From contig OX940864.1 of NCBI GenBank assembly GCA_954871525.1, positions 9,418,001-9,482,000 on the forward strand: a stretch of 64,000 nucleotides of DNA, in the 5' to 3' direction. Source of the DNA: Parietaria judaica. Taxonomy: Eukaryota; Streptophyta; Magnoliopsida; Rosales; Urticaceae. The translations under genes and the position numbers were made by a program. Below the pieces are notes generated by a model that did no database searches, was not told where the DNA came from, and saw nothing but the letters and a program-made list of their open reading frames with translations. Shown here in pieces: positions 35,293 to 45,811 of this stretch (its first letter is position 1; each line of letters opens with the position of its first letter).

Positions 35293-35700
35293 TAGGATTA
35301 GTTGGTATTGAATGTACTTGAGTACATATGGGACGGCACTTTGTGTCTAATAACTACACAACAAAGCGAATCTAATATTTTAATACCAAGTCAAGACTTA
35401 AGAGTGAATCCTGATAATAATGTCAAGCTTATAATTTATGTATATAGAATAATTTAAATACGATTAAATTAAATTAATGATATGATATAATGTTTGAGGA
35501 AGCAAGTATGGTACCCGAAGAAGAGAACTTCCACGAGCCTTTTGAACAAAGGCACGTGTTTTGTCGTGGCTTTTTCACTCTCTTGAGTAGTCTCTTTCTA
35601 ACGCAAATTAATTATAAATAAATAAAGGTTTTATGTGAGTAATATAAAATAGTTAAGAAAAGGGTATGACCTCCACTCTCTGCAGATGATTAAAGTAGTA
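35293..35700 (+). promoter_or_regulatory. Duplicated bHLH upstream module, copy 2 (orphan), with G-box
   Basis: Same order of blocks as copies 1 and 3: gttggt, gagtacatatggga, cactttgtgtc, acacaacaaagcgaatctaa, aaattaatgatatgata, aatgtttgaggaagcaagta, gaagaagaga. A G-box CACGTG is at 35553-35558. No bHLH gene follows within 3 kb; the next thing is copy 3. It may be the leftover promoter of a lost gene copy or a distal element of gene B. Confidence 0.65.
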
Positions 35701-36002
35701 TAAAATACTATAATTTTTTTCATTTTAGGGTTTTAAGTGTATGCATTTCTTTTTATATATTTTTTCAGTGATTTAGGTGCTTCCTTAGTGATATGGGAGC
35801 ATAAGATTGGTTTGCAAAGTAGGTTATGTATAATATAATAAGCTGTATGTCATTGTCAAAACATAAATCATATCAAAATTCTATCCACTACATAGAGTTA
35901 ATTATTTATCAATACATATAAAAATAAGTAAGTGATATGTTTATTTTCTAGGTAATGCTTGCTTGAAAGATTTTTTTTTCTTTCTTTTTTTCCTAAGTTA
36001 AG

Positions 36003-36036
<34 letters not shown>

Positions 36037-36510
36037 AATATTTCAACTAATCAATAGAAATAGCCTTTATTGATTCTCGACTGAAGTTACTTTGTGCATG
36101 TCCTAGATTTACACATAATTACAACTATGTGTGAAAGTAAAAAGATTTAACGTCCAATATATTTGTTAAAGTAATTACTCTTGATACTTGTAGCACAATG
36201 ACGTATAGTCGGGCTATTTGTATATTTTAGGTGAATCACTATATATATAGACAACCGCAAGTTGAAAAAAAAATAGTATAAAAATTTAGCGAAATAAAAA
36301 TTATATTAATATAATAGAAACAAAAATGAGAAACTCTATTTAATACTTATTGATATTTTGTAAGGACTTGAAATAATAAGATAATAATTACCTTGGATAT
36401 TAACATATCATATTACTCTAAAAAAGATTTATTGTATATATCACAAAGTTAAGAATGTATGACAACTACGCACGTGCATACACTAATACTGTATGCACTA
36501 ATACTTTATA
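35701..36510. other. AT-rich intergenic DNA after the orphan module
   Basis: No trace of bHLH coding sequence was seen in either strand. (TA)n at about 36003-36030. Confidence 0.5.
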
Positions 36511-37178
36511 GGCTTTATGTGCTTTAACGGTATCCTACTATGGGACGATTAGGCTTTATGCAGTGGCGGAGCTACATGTGCATCAGTGGGTGCACGTGCA
36601 TACGCTCAATTATAAAAAAATTATTTATTTTTTGTGGTTGTTGTTTTGAAAATATGGAAGGGCACTCTCTGAGTCTCCTGAAATGGTGTGACTCGGACGA
36701 GGAAAGAGCGTTCAAATACTATCATTCAATTTCATTAAAGACCGTAGAATCCTCAAACAAGTAAAACCCAAAGCTAACATTGTTACAAGCCCAACTACAT
36801 AAGTGATAAGCGATAAATTTAGTGTTTCGAGACCTCAAATAAAATTTAATAAAAGAAAAATAATAGTTGTTGTTCATTAATTATGATTAAGGGGCAAAAA
36901 AAAAATTTGTGGTTTAGGAGTAAAAAATGATCGGAATATGAGCTTTTAGACTTTTATCCCTTCTTGACCTGATTAATCTATTCCACAATACTTCCAAAAG
37001 TAACACTATATTTTTATGATTTAAATAGTCGCTTCAATATGGTTCTTCATAATTTTTTTATTTACATATTTGAAAAAAAAATCGACTAAAAATATATTTT
37101 GTGATCTGCCTGAAATGAAAGTCTGTCTACGCCACTAGTTTTATATGCTTTAACGGTATCCTACTATGGGATGATTAT
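36511..37178. mobile_element. hAT/Tip100-like element with 40-bp flanking direct repeats
   Basis: Left end cagtggcggagctac at 36561; inverted right end ctagtggcgtagac near 37137. Flanks gctttatg and gttttata are a possible decayed 8-bp duplication. In addition, about 35 bases (ctttaacggtatcctactat, then gggacgatta/gggatgatta) occur both at about 36515-36550 and 37148-37178, so the locus also carries a larger direct duplication. Confidence 0.5.
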
Positions 37179-37284
37179 CTTTTTTCTTTTTCTTTTTCTT
37201 TTTGTCATTTGATATAGTTTGAATTCGTGTAAGTCCAAGCATAATTCTCTCTTTAAGCAAATACTATTTGGATTCTGTTCATGA

Positions 37285-37700
37285 AGGAGCAGTTGGTAAT
37301 TGCATGTTCAGTACATGTGGGACAACACATCGTGTCAAATAACAACACAACAAAGCGAATCTAATATTTTATTACCAATTAGTTAAGAGTAAATCTAACA
37401 GATAATTAAGGCCAATGAAAGCATAATGTATAAAGTATGATTTAAAAGCAATTAAATTAGTGATACGATACAATGTTTGAGGAAGCAAGTATGGCACACG
37501 AAGAAGAGATGTTACACACGCACTAGGCAGCCAAAAACTTGGATGCGCACGCGTTTTCAACCAAGGCACGTGCTATTTTCATTCTCTATTTCTCACCACA
37601 AATTTTTGCTACACAAATTTATTGGAGATATAAGATATATATGAAGAGGAAATGACATCAACTCTCTGTTGATAAGGACCTAGTTTCGAAATAACTAATT
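37285..37700 (+). promoter_or_regulatory. Duplicated bHLH upstream module, copy 3 (gene B), with G-box
   Basis: Closest to copy 2: catgttcagtacatgtggga, acacaacaaagcgaatctaa, then aatgtttgaggaagcaagta and gaagaagaga. G-box CACGTG at 37567-37572. It lies about 1.2-1.6 kb upstream of gene B. In Arabidopsis, subgroup IVc bHLH factors activate Ib genes through G-boxes in their promoters; a similar role here is inferred. Confidence 0.65.
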
Positions 37701-38756
37701 AAATTATACATGTCAATTGTTCTAAGTAGGTTTTTATCAGTGTTTGTGATTTTCTTTTGTATTTTAATTTGTATTTCAATGGTTAAGCTGTCTTGGTGTT
37801 ATCATGGGGAGCACAATTTTGAATATTTAAATGACGCCAATTAATTCCTTCTGGGTCATTTAATTAATTCGGGATAATATAATGATAATAGTATACTACA
37901 TCAGTAGATACTCGAATTTTTTAGTAGCATATAAAAGGGCCTATCTATCTTAAAAAAATATATATAAGGGATTTAAATAATTGTAATTAATAATAAAAGT
38001 ATTTAAATTTAAAGTGAAATTGTATAAAAATAACAAATAATACTTTTTTAACCTTTTGATACAATTGACTATAATTTGAATATTTTTATCGATATTATGC
38101 TTTCTGTAAATATGATGCTTTATATTTATATATAATTTATATAATATATATATATATATTTATATATATTTAGTGTGTTTTGGTGCTTCTTAGTTTATCC
38201 GCTTTGACGTAGCTTTTGTGTGAGGGTTCAATCGGCTTGACTATTTCATGTTGTTTTTGTTGGCTCGATCATGTGAACTATATAAGCCTTATTCATTTGT
38301 TTTAGGGCTAAATTTGTTGACCTATATAAGTCTTCATTTGCTTAATTATAATCAGAATTCGATGAATTGAAAACCTAGACTTAATTGATCCCAAACTGCG
38401 TTTATTAGAGGAAAAAAAATAAAAAAAAAATTGAAAAGTTATTGCCAAATTCTAAAATTTAATTCGAAAAGTTCTTCTAAGAGGCATTGGCATGCGAATC
38501 AAAATAATTGTAGTTCGTTACGTTTTCTCCATTCCCGCAACGGTGTTATATTTTAGCTAATGCTTTATTAAAATCTAGATTATGAAAGGTTAGTTGAAAA
38601 AAAAAAAAAAAAAACAATATATTATACCTAGCTTAGAGAATGTGTATCTTTATGTAAAACTAATAAATAAGCGAAAGAGTAAACAAACAATTATAAAAAC
38701 AATCTAAGCGGACATTATTTGGTGAATAGGGACGGGTGTGCATGTCATGTGTGTGA

Positions 38757-38757
<1 letters not shown>
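37701..38757. other. AT-rich distal promoter of bHLH gene B
   Basis: No gene or clear element. Runs of TA near 38140-38165 and a poly-A tract at about 38595-38613. Confidence 0.45.

Positions 38758-38801
<44 letters not shown>
38758..38801. repeat. (TA)n microsatellite at the core promoter of bHLH gene B
   Basis: About 22 TA units, ending about 88 bases before the ATG and just upstream of the conserved 5' UTR block (agactcat...agagagaaat). Genes A and C have short TATA-type runs at the comparable place, so the array probably includes or replaces the TATA box. Confidence 0.85.
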
Positions 38802-38803
<2 letters not shown>

Positions 38804-38889
38804 TCATGTAATCCTCAAAATTAATTAGCTAAAAGACTCATCATCAAGAGAGAAATTTCTTACTAAACCCTAACAAAATATCCAACAAT

Positions 38890-40104
38890 ATGCTAGCTTT
38901 ATCTCCTCCTTCGTTTCCAACAAGTATTGGATACTTTCCTTGGGAAGAATATGCCCTAGGGTTTGAAGATCAAAACTATTTCTACAGAGATTATAGTTGT
39001 AACGATGATACAGGGGCTGCGATTTCATCGGCTTACTCAACATATCCCAACATCGCTCCTCCGCAGAACGATCAACAATTGCGAGCTGATCGAAACGACC
39101 GCTCCGCCACGCCGTCGACGGCCACAGCCATGAGCAGTGATCATCTCGGCGTGGAGGTCAAGAAGCTCAATCACAATGCTAGCGAGCGAGATCGTCGCAA
39201 AAAGATTAGCCATTTGTACTCTTCTCTCCGAAACCTCCTTCCTGCTTCAGATCATAAGGTATCACTAGTATGAATCATATAGTATTATAATAAATATATA
39301 TATATATAGGTTATATGTACATATATGGGTATATTTCTAATAATTAAATTTGCAATATGGCAGAAAAAATTAAGCATTCCAGCGACAGTTTCACATGTGA
39401 TAAAATACGTACCAGAATTACAAAGAGAAGTCAAAGGATTGGCTCAAAAGAGAGAAGAGCTTTTGTCAAAGATCAATGTTTCAAGGAAACAATTGAAGCA
39501 AGAATCTTGTGATCAAAATCATATGAAGAATACATCTCGAGCGATCTCATTATCTTCTGCTTCAGCAAACCAACTCGGCAATGAAGAAGTCTCAATCCAG
39601 ATCTCCTCATATATTTTGGATAAAATCCCATTATCTGAAACTTTACAAGCTTTGGAAGAAGATGGTTTTTCGGTGCTCAATGCCTCTTCCATGGAGTCCT
39701 TTGAAGGAAGGATCTTCCATAATTTACATCTCAAGGTAGTTTTTTCTTTTCTTTTCTTTTTTCCAGTATATACTATAAACCCGAGTTTAGGGTTTAGGGT
39801 TTGGAAAGCGACTTTCGATAGGGTACTTGAATATTTCAAAACTCAAGCCCGTATCCAAATGTATACCCGGATTTGAAAAACAAAAAAATGGGTATTATAA
39901 ACCGGGCGTTTTCAGGCTTCGAGTTTTAAAACGGGGTTTGGGGACTTTTTAATTTTATTTATAGTAATAGTGTATGATGATTAATTCTTCTGATCATGAT
40001 ATACACAGGTGGTTGAAACTCATGGTGTGGAATGTGGGTCTCTAGGAAGGAGGCTTGTGTCTATATGTGACAATAAGGAGTTATTCTCTCAAACAATTCT
40101 GTGA
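38890..40104 (+). CDS. bHLH gene B, subgroup Ib iron-response type
   Basis: Exons 38890-39258, 39364-39735, 40009-40104; 278 residues; GT-AG introns, all phase 0. The N-terminus MLALSPPSFPTSIGYFP is shared with A and C. The bHLH domain starts at residue 91 (KKLNHNASERDRRKK) with His95, Glu99, Arg103, and continues in exon 2 with KKLSIPATVSHVIKYVPELQ. The C-terminal region has VSIQISS, LEEDGFSVLNASSMES and the tail CGSLGRRLVSICDN, so the three exons are intact. Expected role: nuclear transcription factor induced by iron shortage, acting as heterodimer with a FIT-like bHLH; by family, not tested here. Intron 2 contains two telomere-like units (tttaggg) at about 39784-39800. Confidence 0.92.
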
Positions 40105-41630
40105 TCAAATTCAATAATGTAAAATATTTTTGGGATTAATTACATGTTGACTAGGATAATTTTGAAGCTTACTACTTACTATGACTTTTTATAAGCAAGA
40201 GGGTATGTAAATGAATGTGTTATTGTTAAATATGTTTGGCCATGAAATCATACTCCACAATCCATACTTATCCTAATCAATTTCTATAATGACATTCCGA
40301 ACTCGATATGATACTGTTTCCTTTTGGTTTACCCGGATTTGTTCATGAATTCACTCTAAAAATATATACATTACCGAAAGGTGGGCGCATTACCTTATGA
40401 TCCATCATACTTTACTTTATTCAAATGATAAGATATTGTAAAACTTCACATCTTATTATGTCTTGTCTTTGTCGCTCAAGTGGCCGGTTTGGAAAAAGAA
40501 AAAAAATTAGTTAATACTCTCGATAATAAATGTTACCAGAAATTCATATCGATCATGTTGATACTCCACAAAGAATACCGATATCATTTATCCAAATATC
40601 GCCAAGATATATGATTGTACCAAGGTTATGACCTGAAAGTACGTATTAGTATTAATATAGCCAATAAATTTTCACCTAAAGTTGGAAATTCGATATTCAC
40701 TTATTGGATTTAAAGTGATAACATTTTTTTTTTTTTTTGAGGTTTAGAAGGTAATATAATTTATTTTATTTTTAATTATTATTTTATTTTAATTGTGTCG
40801 ATTGGTCTCGAACCTTATGTTTGGATCGGACTCCGACATAACTTGATTAATGGGTTAGGTACTTAGGTCTCATTTAACCCAATTATCTTTGAATCAACTG
40901 AGTTGAGTTATGTCGAATAAAGACTGAATTTAATGAATTACTTTTGCAAACACACCACTACTCTAATTAATGTATTTTACCCTGATTAGCGCATTTATAA
41001 GGCTTTATAGAAGAATCATTACTTTTCCTAGAACATCCTCTCATTAATTGACTCATTTTCATTTTGAGACCATCTCATATGTGTGAATTTGTACTTAATT
41101 AATCTTGTTTTTTTGGGACAGTTTCTGAGCTACAAATAAAGTCTAAATAATTATCAAATGATGCAAAACCAATCTGCAAATGATGCAACTCGTTGTGGCC
41201 AACTATCACTATGATCATTAGTATATATTATTATATAACTTAATTAGTAATATATATATATATACAATACAATACAACGAAGATTATTAGGACTCACAGA
41301 CCACGGATGGGCATCCCCGTTTACTTTTTTGGTGGGCACTCTCAACCCGGCCGTATCCGGGATAAACTTGGACTCAAGTTTCCCATCTCGATGAGATGAA
41401 CATGATAGATTCCCGTTAGTACGTTTTAAAATTAAACAGGGATAAGCAACCCGCTCTCAAATATTTTTAATTTAAAAAAAAACGTAAATTAATTAACTTG
41501 GGCTGCTTGGGCTCACAATAGACGCAAACACATGCCCCGTGCAAACGTGGGTCAGACTAACAATAGGCGCGGGCCATCTACGCCCTCCCAGTCTCAGCTA
41601 ATTTATGATCTAAATTATATACATGATTCC
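40105..41630. other. Intergenic DNA, genes B to C
   Basis: No gene. About 41305-41590 is locally GC-richer (cccggccgtatccggg; ggcgcgggccatc) and looks like part of an old transposon, without identifiable ends. Confidence 0.4.
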
Positions 41631-42106
41631 TTTCACACTCGCATATACATTATGTAATATATATATATATATATATACATATACAAGTAGACGAGATTGA
41701 AAGTGTCGAATGAAGGTGAAGATATATGGATGCGCATGGCACGAGACTTTGAGATTTTCCACGCGCACTTGCCATCAAAACCTACAATTGCATGTGTCGT
41801 GAACCAAAAGCCACATGCAATCACAACCAAGTATATATATGCAAAGAAAACATGACACCAACTTTCACCAAAATTTCATTACTATTATATGATCATTATC
41901 AACCAATTGTTTGGAAGGTTTCCAACCTCTTAATTAACAAGTAAGAATAAAAAAATCATAGATTCTTATAAGGTAGATGCTAGCTAGTGACGGCTTTATC
42001 TTGATGATTATATCCATATATATTCCCAATTTCTAATCAAACTAGAGAGTCATTACAAAGAGAGAAATCATTAATTTGCTTAAACCCCACGAAACCATTC
42101 AACAAA
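41631..42106 (+). promoter_or_regulatory. Promoter region and 5' UTR of bHLH gene C
   Basis: A diverged form of the upstream module may be at about 41725-41870 (ggatgcgcatggcacg; acatgacaccaact), without a CACGTG. The 5' UTR block agagagtcattacaaagagagaaat (first 20 bases at about 42043) is conserved with A and B. Confidence 0.45.
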
Positions 42107-44499
42107 ATGCTTGCCTTATCTCCTCCTTTGTTTTCCACAAATATTGGATATTGGCCCTTAGAGGAAGCCATGGGCTATGAAGGCCAAAACTATTTCTATA
42201 GAGGAAACACCAATACCAACTACATAGAGGCTGCAAATTCGTCGGCTCAGTCGACATATCTCAACATTGCTTCGGCTCCGGCATCCGATCAGCAGCTATT
42301 AGGAGCCGATCGGAATATTCGCTCGGCCACGCCGTCGACCGCCACCGCCATGAGCAGCGAAAATCTTGGCATGGCCGTCAAGAAGCTCAACCACAATGCG
42401 AGCGAGCGAGACCGTCGCAAGACGATCAATCAATTGTTCTCCTCTCTCCGTCGCCTCTTTCCCGCTTCAGATCACAAGGTAATAATCATTGGTGATCCTT
42501 TTAGGTTTAGGTTTTTTGTATTGGTGATTGCTAGCTAGTGACCCGTTCCGGACTTTGGAAAGCTTGATTTCTTCACGATTAAAGTTATTAATTTATAGAG
42601 ATTCTAACGATTTGTATTTCACGAATAATTTCAGAAAAAAATGAGCATCCCAACGACTATTTCACGAGTGCTGAAATACATACCGGAGTTGCAAGAAGAA
42701 GTGGAAGGCTTATCTCAAAAGAGGCAAGAGCTCTTGTCAAAGATCAACTCAAGGCAACAAGGGAGTCTCAAAGTGAAGCAAGAACTCAATTGCAATGACA
42801 TTAAGAGCACTTCAAGGACAATGTCATTGTCTTCTGTTTCGGGAAACCAACTAAACGACAGAGAAATTGCCCTTCAGATCTCATCATATAGGCAAGACAA
42901 AGTCCCACTGTCTCAGATGTTGCACAATTTGGAAGAAGATGGCCTTTTGGTGCTCAATGCCTCTTCCTTTGAGTCCCTAGGAGGAAGGGTGTTTCATAAT
43001 TTACATCTTAAGGTACGTAAAGATAAAAAATTCTATATTCATGTAATGATAGAGTTTGTGACCCGAATCTGTTTTCTTGGTCAACATGTTTCATAACTTT
43101 AAAATTAAGGTTTTATCGTAATTGACGCCTTAGGGTTAATAATTCTTAGTCTGTCATATCCACACTCTCTGTCTCTTTTCTCTATTTTTTTTTTCAATTA
43201 AAGTAGATTCTATCATTTTATCATTATTGGTATAATGATAGAATTTGTGACCCAAATCCGTTTTCTTAGTTAGCATTTTTCGTAACTTCCCGGTGTGACG
43301 TTATACTTATCAAATTATGATTTTATTAGGGTTAATTGCGGCAATAATGCACAACCTTTGGTCAACAGGGGTTTCCGGTCCCCAACCTTTCAAAGTGTGG
43401 GTAAAAATACACAACGTTTGTTGAATGTAAAATCCGTTGGTCCTTCCGTTAGGGATGTTAAATTCTACTGATGTGGCATCGTTAAACTGCCAACTTGTAA
43501 TATTAATAACATAACTTAATTAATAAGAATAAATTAAATCAGATTTTAATTATGATTCAAAAAACAAATTAATACTTAAAATTAAAGAAATAATTTTTAC
43601 TCCCCCTAAAAATCTAACAGACTCTTCGTCGAACATGACTAAAATTTTGAAAAACGACGGATGATTAAACACAACTAAAATTTGCAAAGATTACATAACG
43701 ACAGTTTATTAGAAACGACTAAAATTTTGAAAAACGACGGATGATTAAACACAACTAAAATTTGCAAAGATTACATGACGACAGTTTATTAGAAACGACT
43801 AAAATTTTGGAAAAAAAAGACCGATTATTAAAAACAACTGTAATTTAAAAAACAACATAGTAAAGATGTGAATAATATTGAAGCACGAGTTTAAAAATAG
43901 GAACTACGCGTTAAATAAGTATTGCTCGTTAATTTAAAGTTTTAATTTATTTTTTGAATCATAATTAAAATATGATTTAATTTATTTTTATTAATTAGGT
44001 TATGTAATTAATATTACAAGTTGGCAGTTTAACAATGCCACATCAGCAGAATTTAACATCCCTAACGGAAGGACCAACGGATTTTACATTCAACAAATGT
44101 TGTGTATTTTTTCCCACACTTTGAAATGTTGGGGACCTAAAACCCCTGTTGACCAAAAGTTGTGCATTATTGCCGCAATTAACCCATTTTATTATAATTG
44201 GCGATAAGTTTAGGGATAATTATATATAACTTAAACCTCATATAATTTTCACCCACTTCTTCTATTATAAAAAAAAATGGATTAAAAGTAGATTAATATT
44301 TCTCCTCTGGTCGTTTCTACGAATTCTTGAGTAAATATCTCTCTATTACTACTTCCATTGCTATTTTCTCTTTTGATGTAATCTTATGGTACATTATTGT
44401 CTTGTGCAGGTTGATGGATCTTATAGCTTGGAATATTGTGGTTCTTTGGGAGAAAAGCTTATGTCTTTGTGCGATAACGGAATTGTTTCTATGAGATAA
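42107..44499 (+). CDS. bHLH gene C, subgroup Ib iron-response type
   Basis: Exons 42107-42478, 42635-43012, 44410-44499; 279 residues; all introns GT-AG, phase 0. N-terminus MLALSPPLFSTNIGYWP. The basic region KKLNHNASERDRRKT starts at residue 92 (His96, Glu100, Arg104 kept; the final Lys common to the other copies is Thr). Exon 2 has KKMSIPTTISRVLKYIPELQ and the C-terminal region LEEDGLLVLNASSFES. Exon 3 encodes VDGSYSLEYCGSLGEKLMSLCDN. Intron 2 is 1397 bases because it holds a Mutator-type MITE (43329-44185). Expected role as for gene B. Confidence 0.92.
43329..44185. mobile_element. Mutator-type foldback MITE in intron 2 of gene C
   Basis: 857 bp with long terminal inverted repeats of about 170 bp (left gggttaattgcggcaataat; right is its inverse). 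The 9-bp target duplication ATTTTATTA is exact (43320-43328 and 44186-44194), the length typical of Mutator-like elements. The middle has a tandem duplication of about 88 bp at 43640-43810 (aaacgactaaaattttg, gacgacagtttattag). Non-coding. The long inverted repeat should fold into a strong hairpin in the unspliced RNA. Confidence 0.92.
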
Positions 44500-44800
44500 T
44501 TGTAATTTCAATTATATATATCAAAGTAATAGGGTTGGAATTGACTCTTCATTTGAAAGTCATGTGATAATCAAGCACGCCTTACTTCCAATCATAAGAG
44601 ATATATAGCGATTTGTCAACTATAATTTTTTGGCTCTTAAAAATTATTCCATCACGCTATGTTTATTATAATCAACAAGTTAGGTATTATATAGCTTTGT
44701 TGATACATTAAATATATATATATATGGTCGATGAACATCTCATTTAATTGGATCGGCAACATTAGTATACTATCTATTACTATTAGCATACTACATGGTC

Positions 44801-44876
<76 letters not shown>

Positions 44877-45811
44877 CGTATTATATACGTTATTCCATGT
44901 ATTTATAAAGGATACATATATTTAAAATATTTTTTTCTAAAACCACTTCCTCAATTAGTCTTCGTAATACTATAAAAAAAAAATCTTGAAAATGTTACTT
45001 ATATTTTAATCTTCACAATACAATTACAAACTAATCATATCAATTTTAATATCAATTATAAAATAATTGCGTAACTTTAAATACAATATTAAATAAAAAT
45101 ATTCAGATACACAAATTTTGTATGAACACGTAATCTATAATCTATTGAAGTGATAATTGGTTTTACCGTTTAGTATTATAAGAATAAATATTTTATAAAA
45201 GTCGTGATATTCAATTGAGAAAATAAAAATTAAGGTTGATATTTGGAATAAAACTTTCATTTCTTCATTCATGCAAGTTTGTAAACTTTACAAATTAATT
45301 AACTAGTTTTTCCCTCATTAATTAATTTAAAAAAGTAAAAATAATTTCCTAATCTTGTGCATTCCAAATGTATAGAATCCCACCGGATAGTAATGAAATT
45401 ATGAAGTATTTTAGGACAAGCATCATGTGTATAAGTGAGGCCAATATATAATCGGACTTTCGTTCAATGGACGCTAGAGCCGGAAATCTCGTTGACTCTA
45501 CATCTCATAATATCACCTTCATTTATTTCATATATTATGTCTTTATATTCTTTAATGTTGATTGAATAATTGATGCACGTCTTGTATGGCATCTCTTGCC
45601 TTTTTAAGATTTATTTCCTTGTAGCTTGATGTACGTACACTATCTTGATATAGAGAAGACATAATGTAGTTTTTTTAGTTGTTGAATGATTGAAAAAAAT
45701 GAGCTATTAGCTTGTTCAAAGAAAATTTATTGTTTTTGTACCCGTCGGTCTACATCAGTAAGTCTCACTTTTGATCCTTAGAGTTTTGGGGTAATTATGA
45801 GATCTCACCAT
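44500..45811. other. AT-rich intergenic DNA downstream of gene C
   Basis: No gene. It contains the (TA)n/(GA)n microsatellite at about 44803-44876 and otherwise AT-rich sequence without recognisable structure. Confidence 0.5.
44803..44876. repeat. (TA)n(GA)n compound microsatellite
   Basis: About 29 TA units followed by GA units. Confidence 0.95.

Noticed and set aside
35700..37280. Search for a decayed bHLH gene after the orphan promoter module
   Set aside because: No trace of the conserved NASERDRR or IPATVS coding blocks was seen on either strand.
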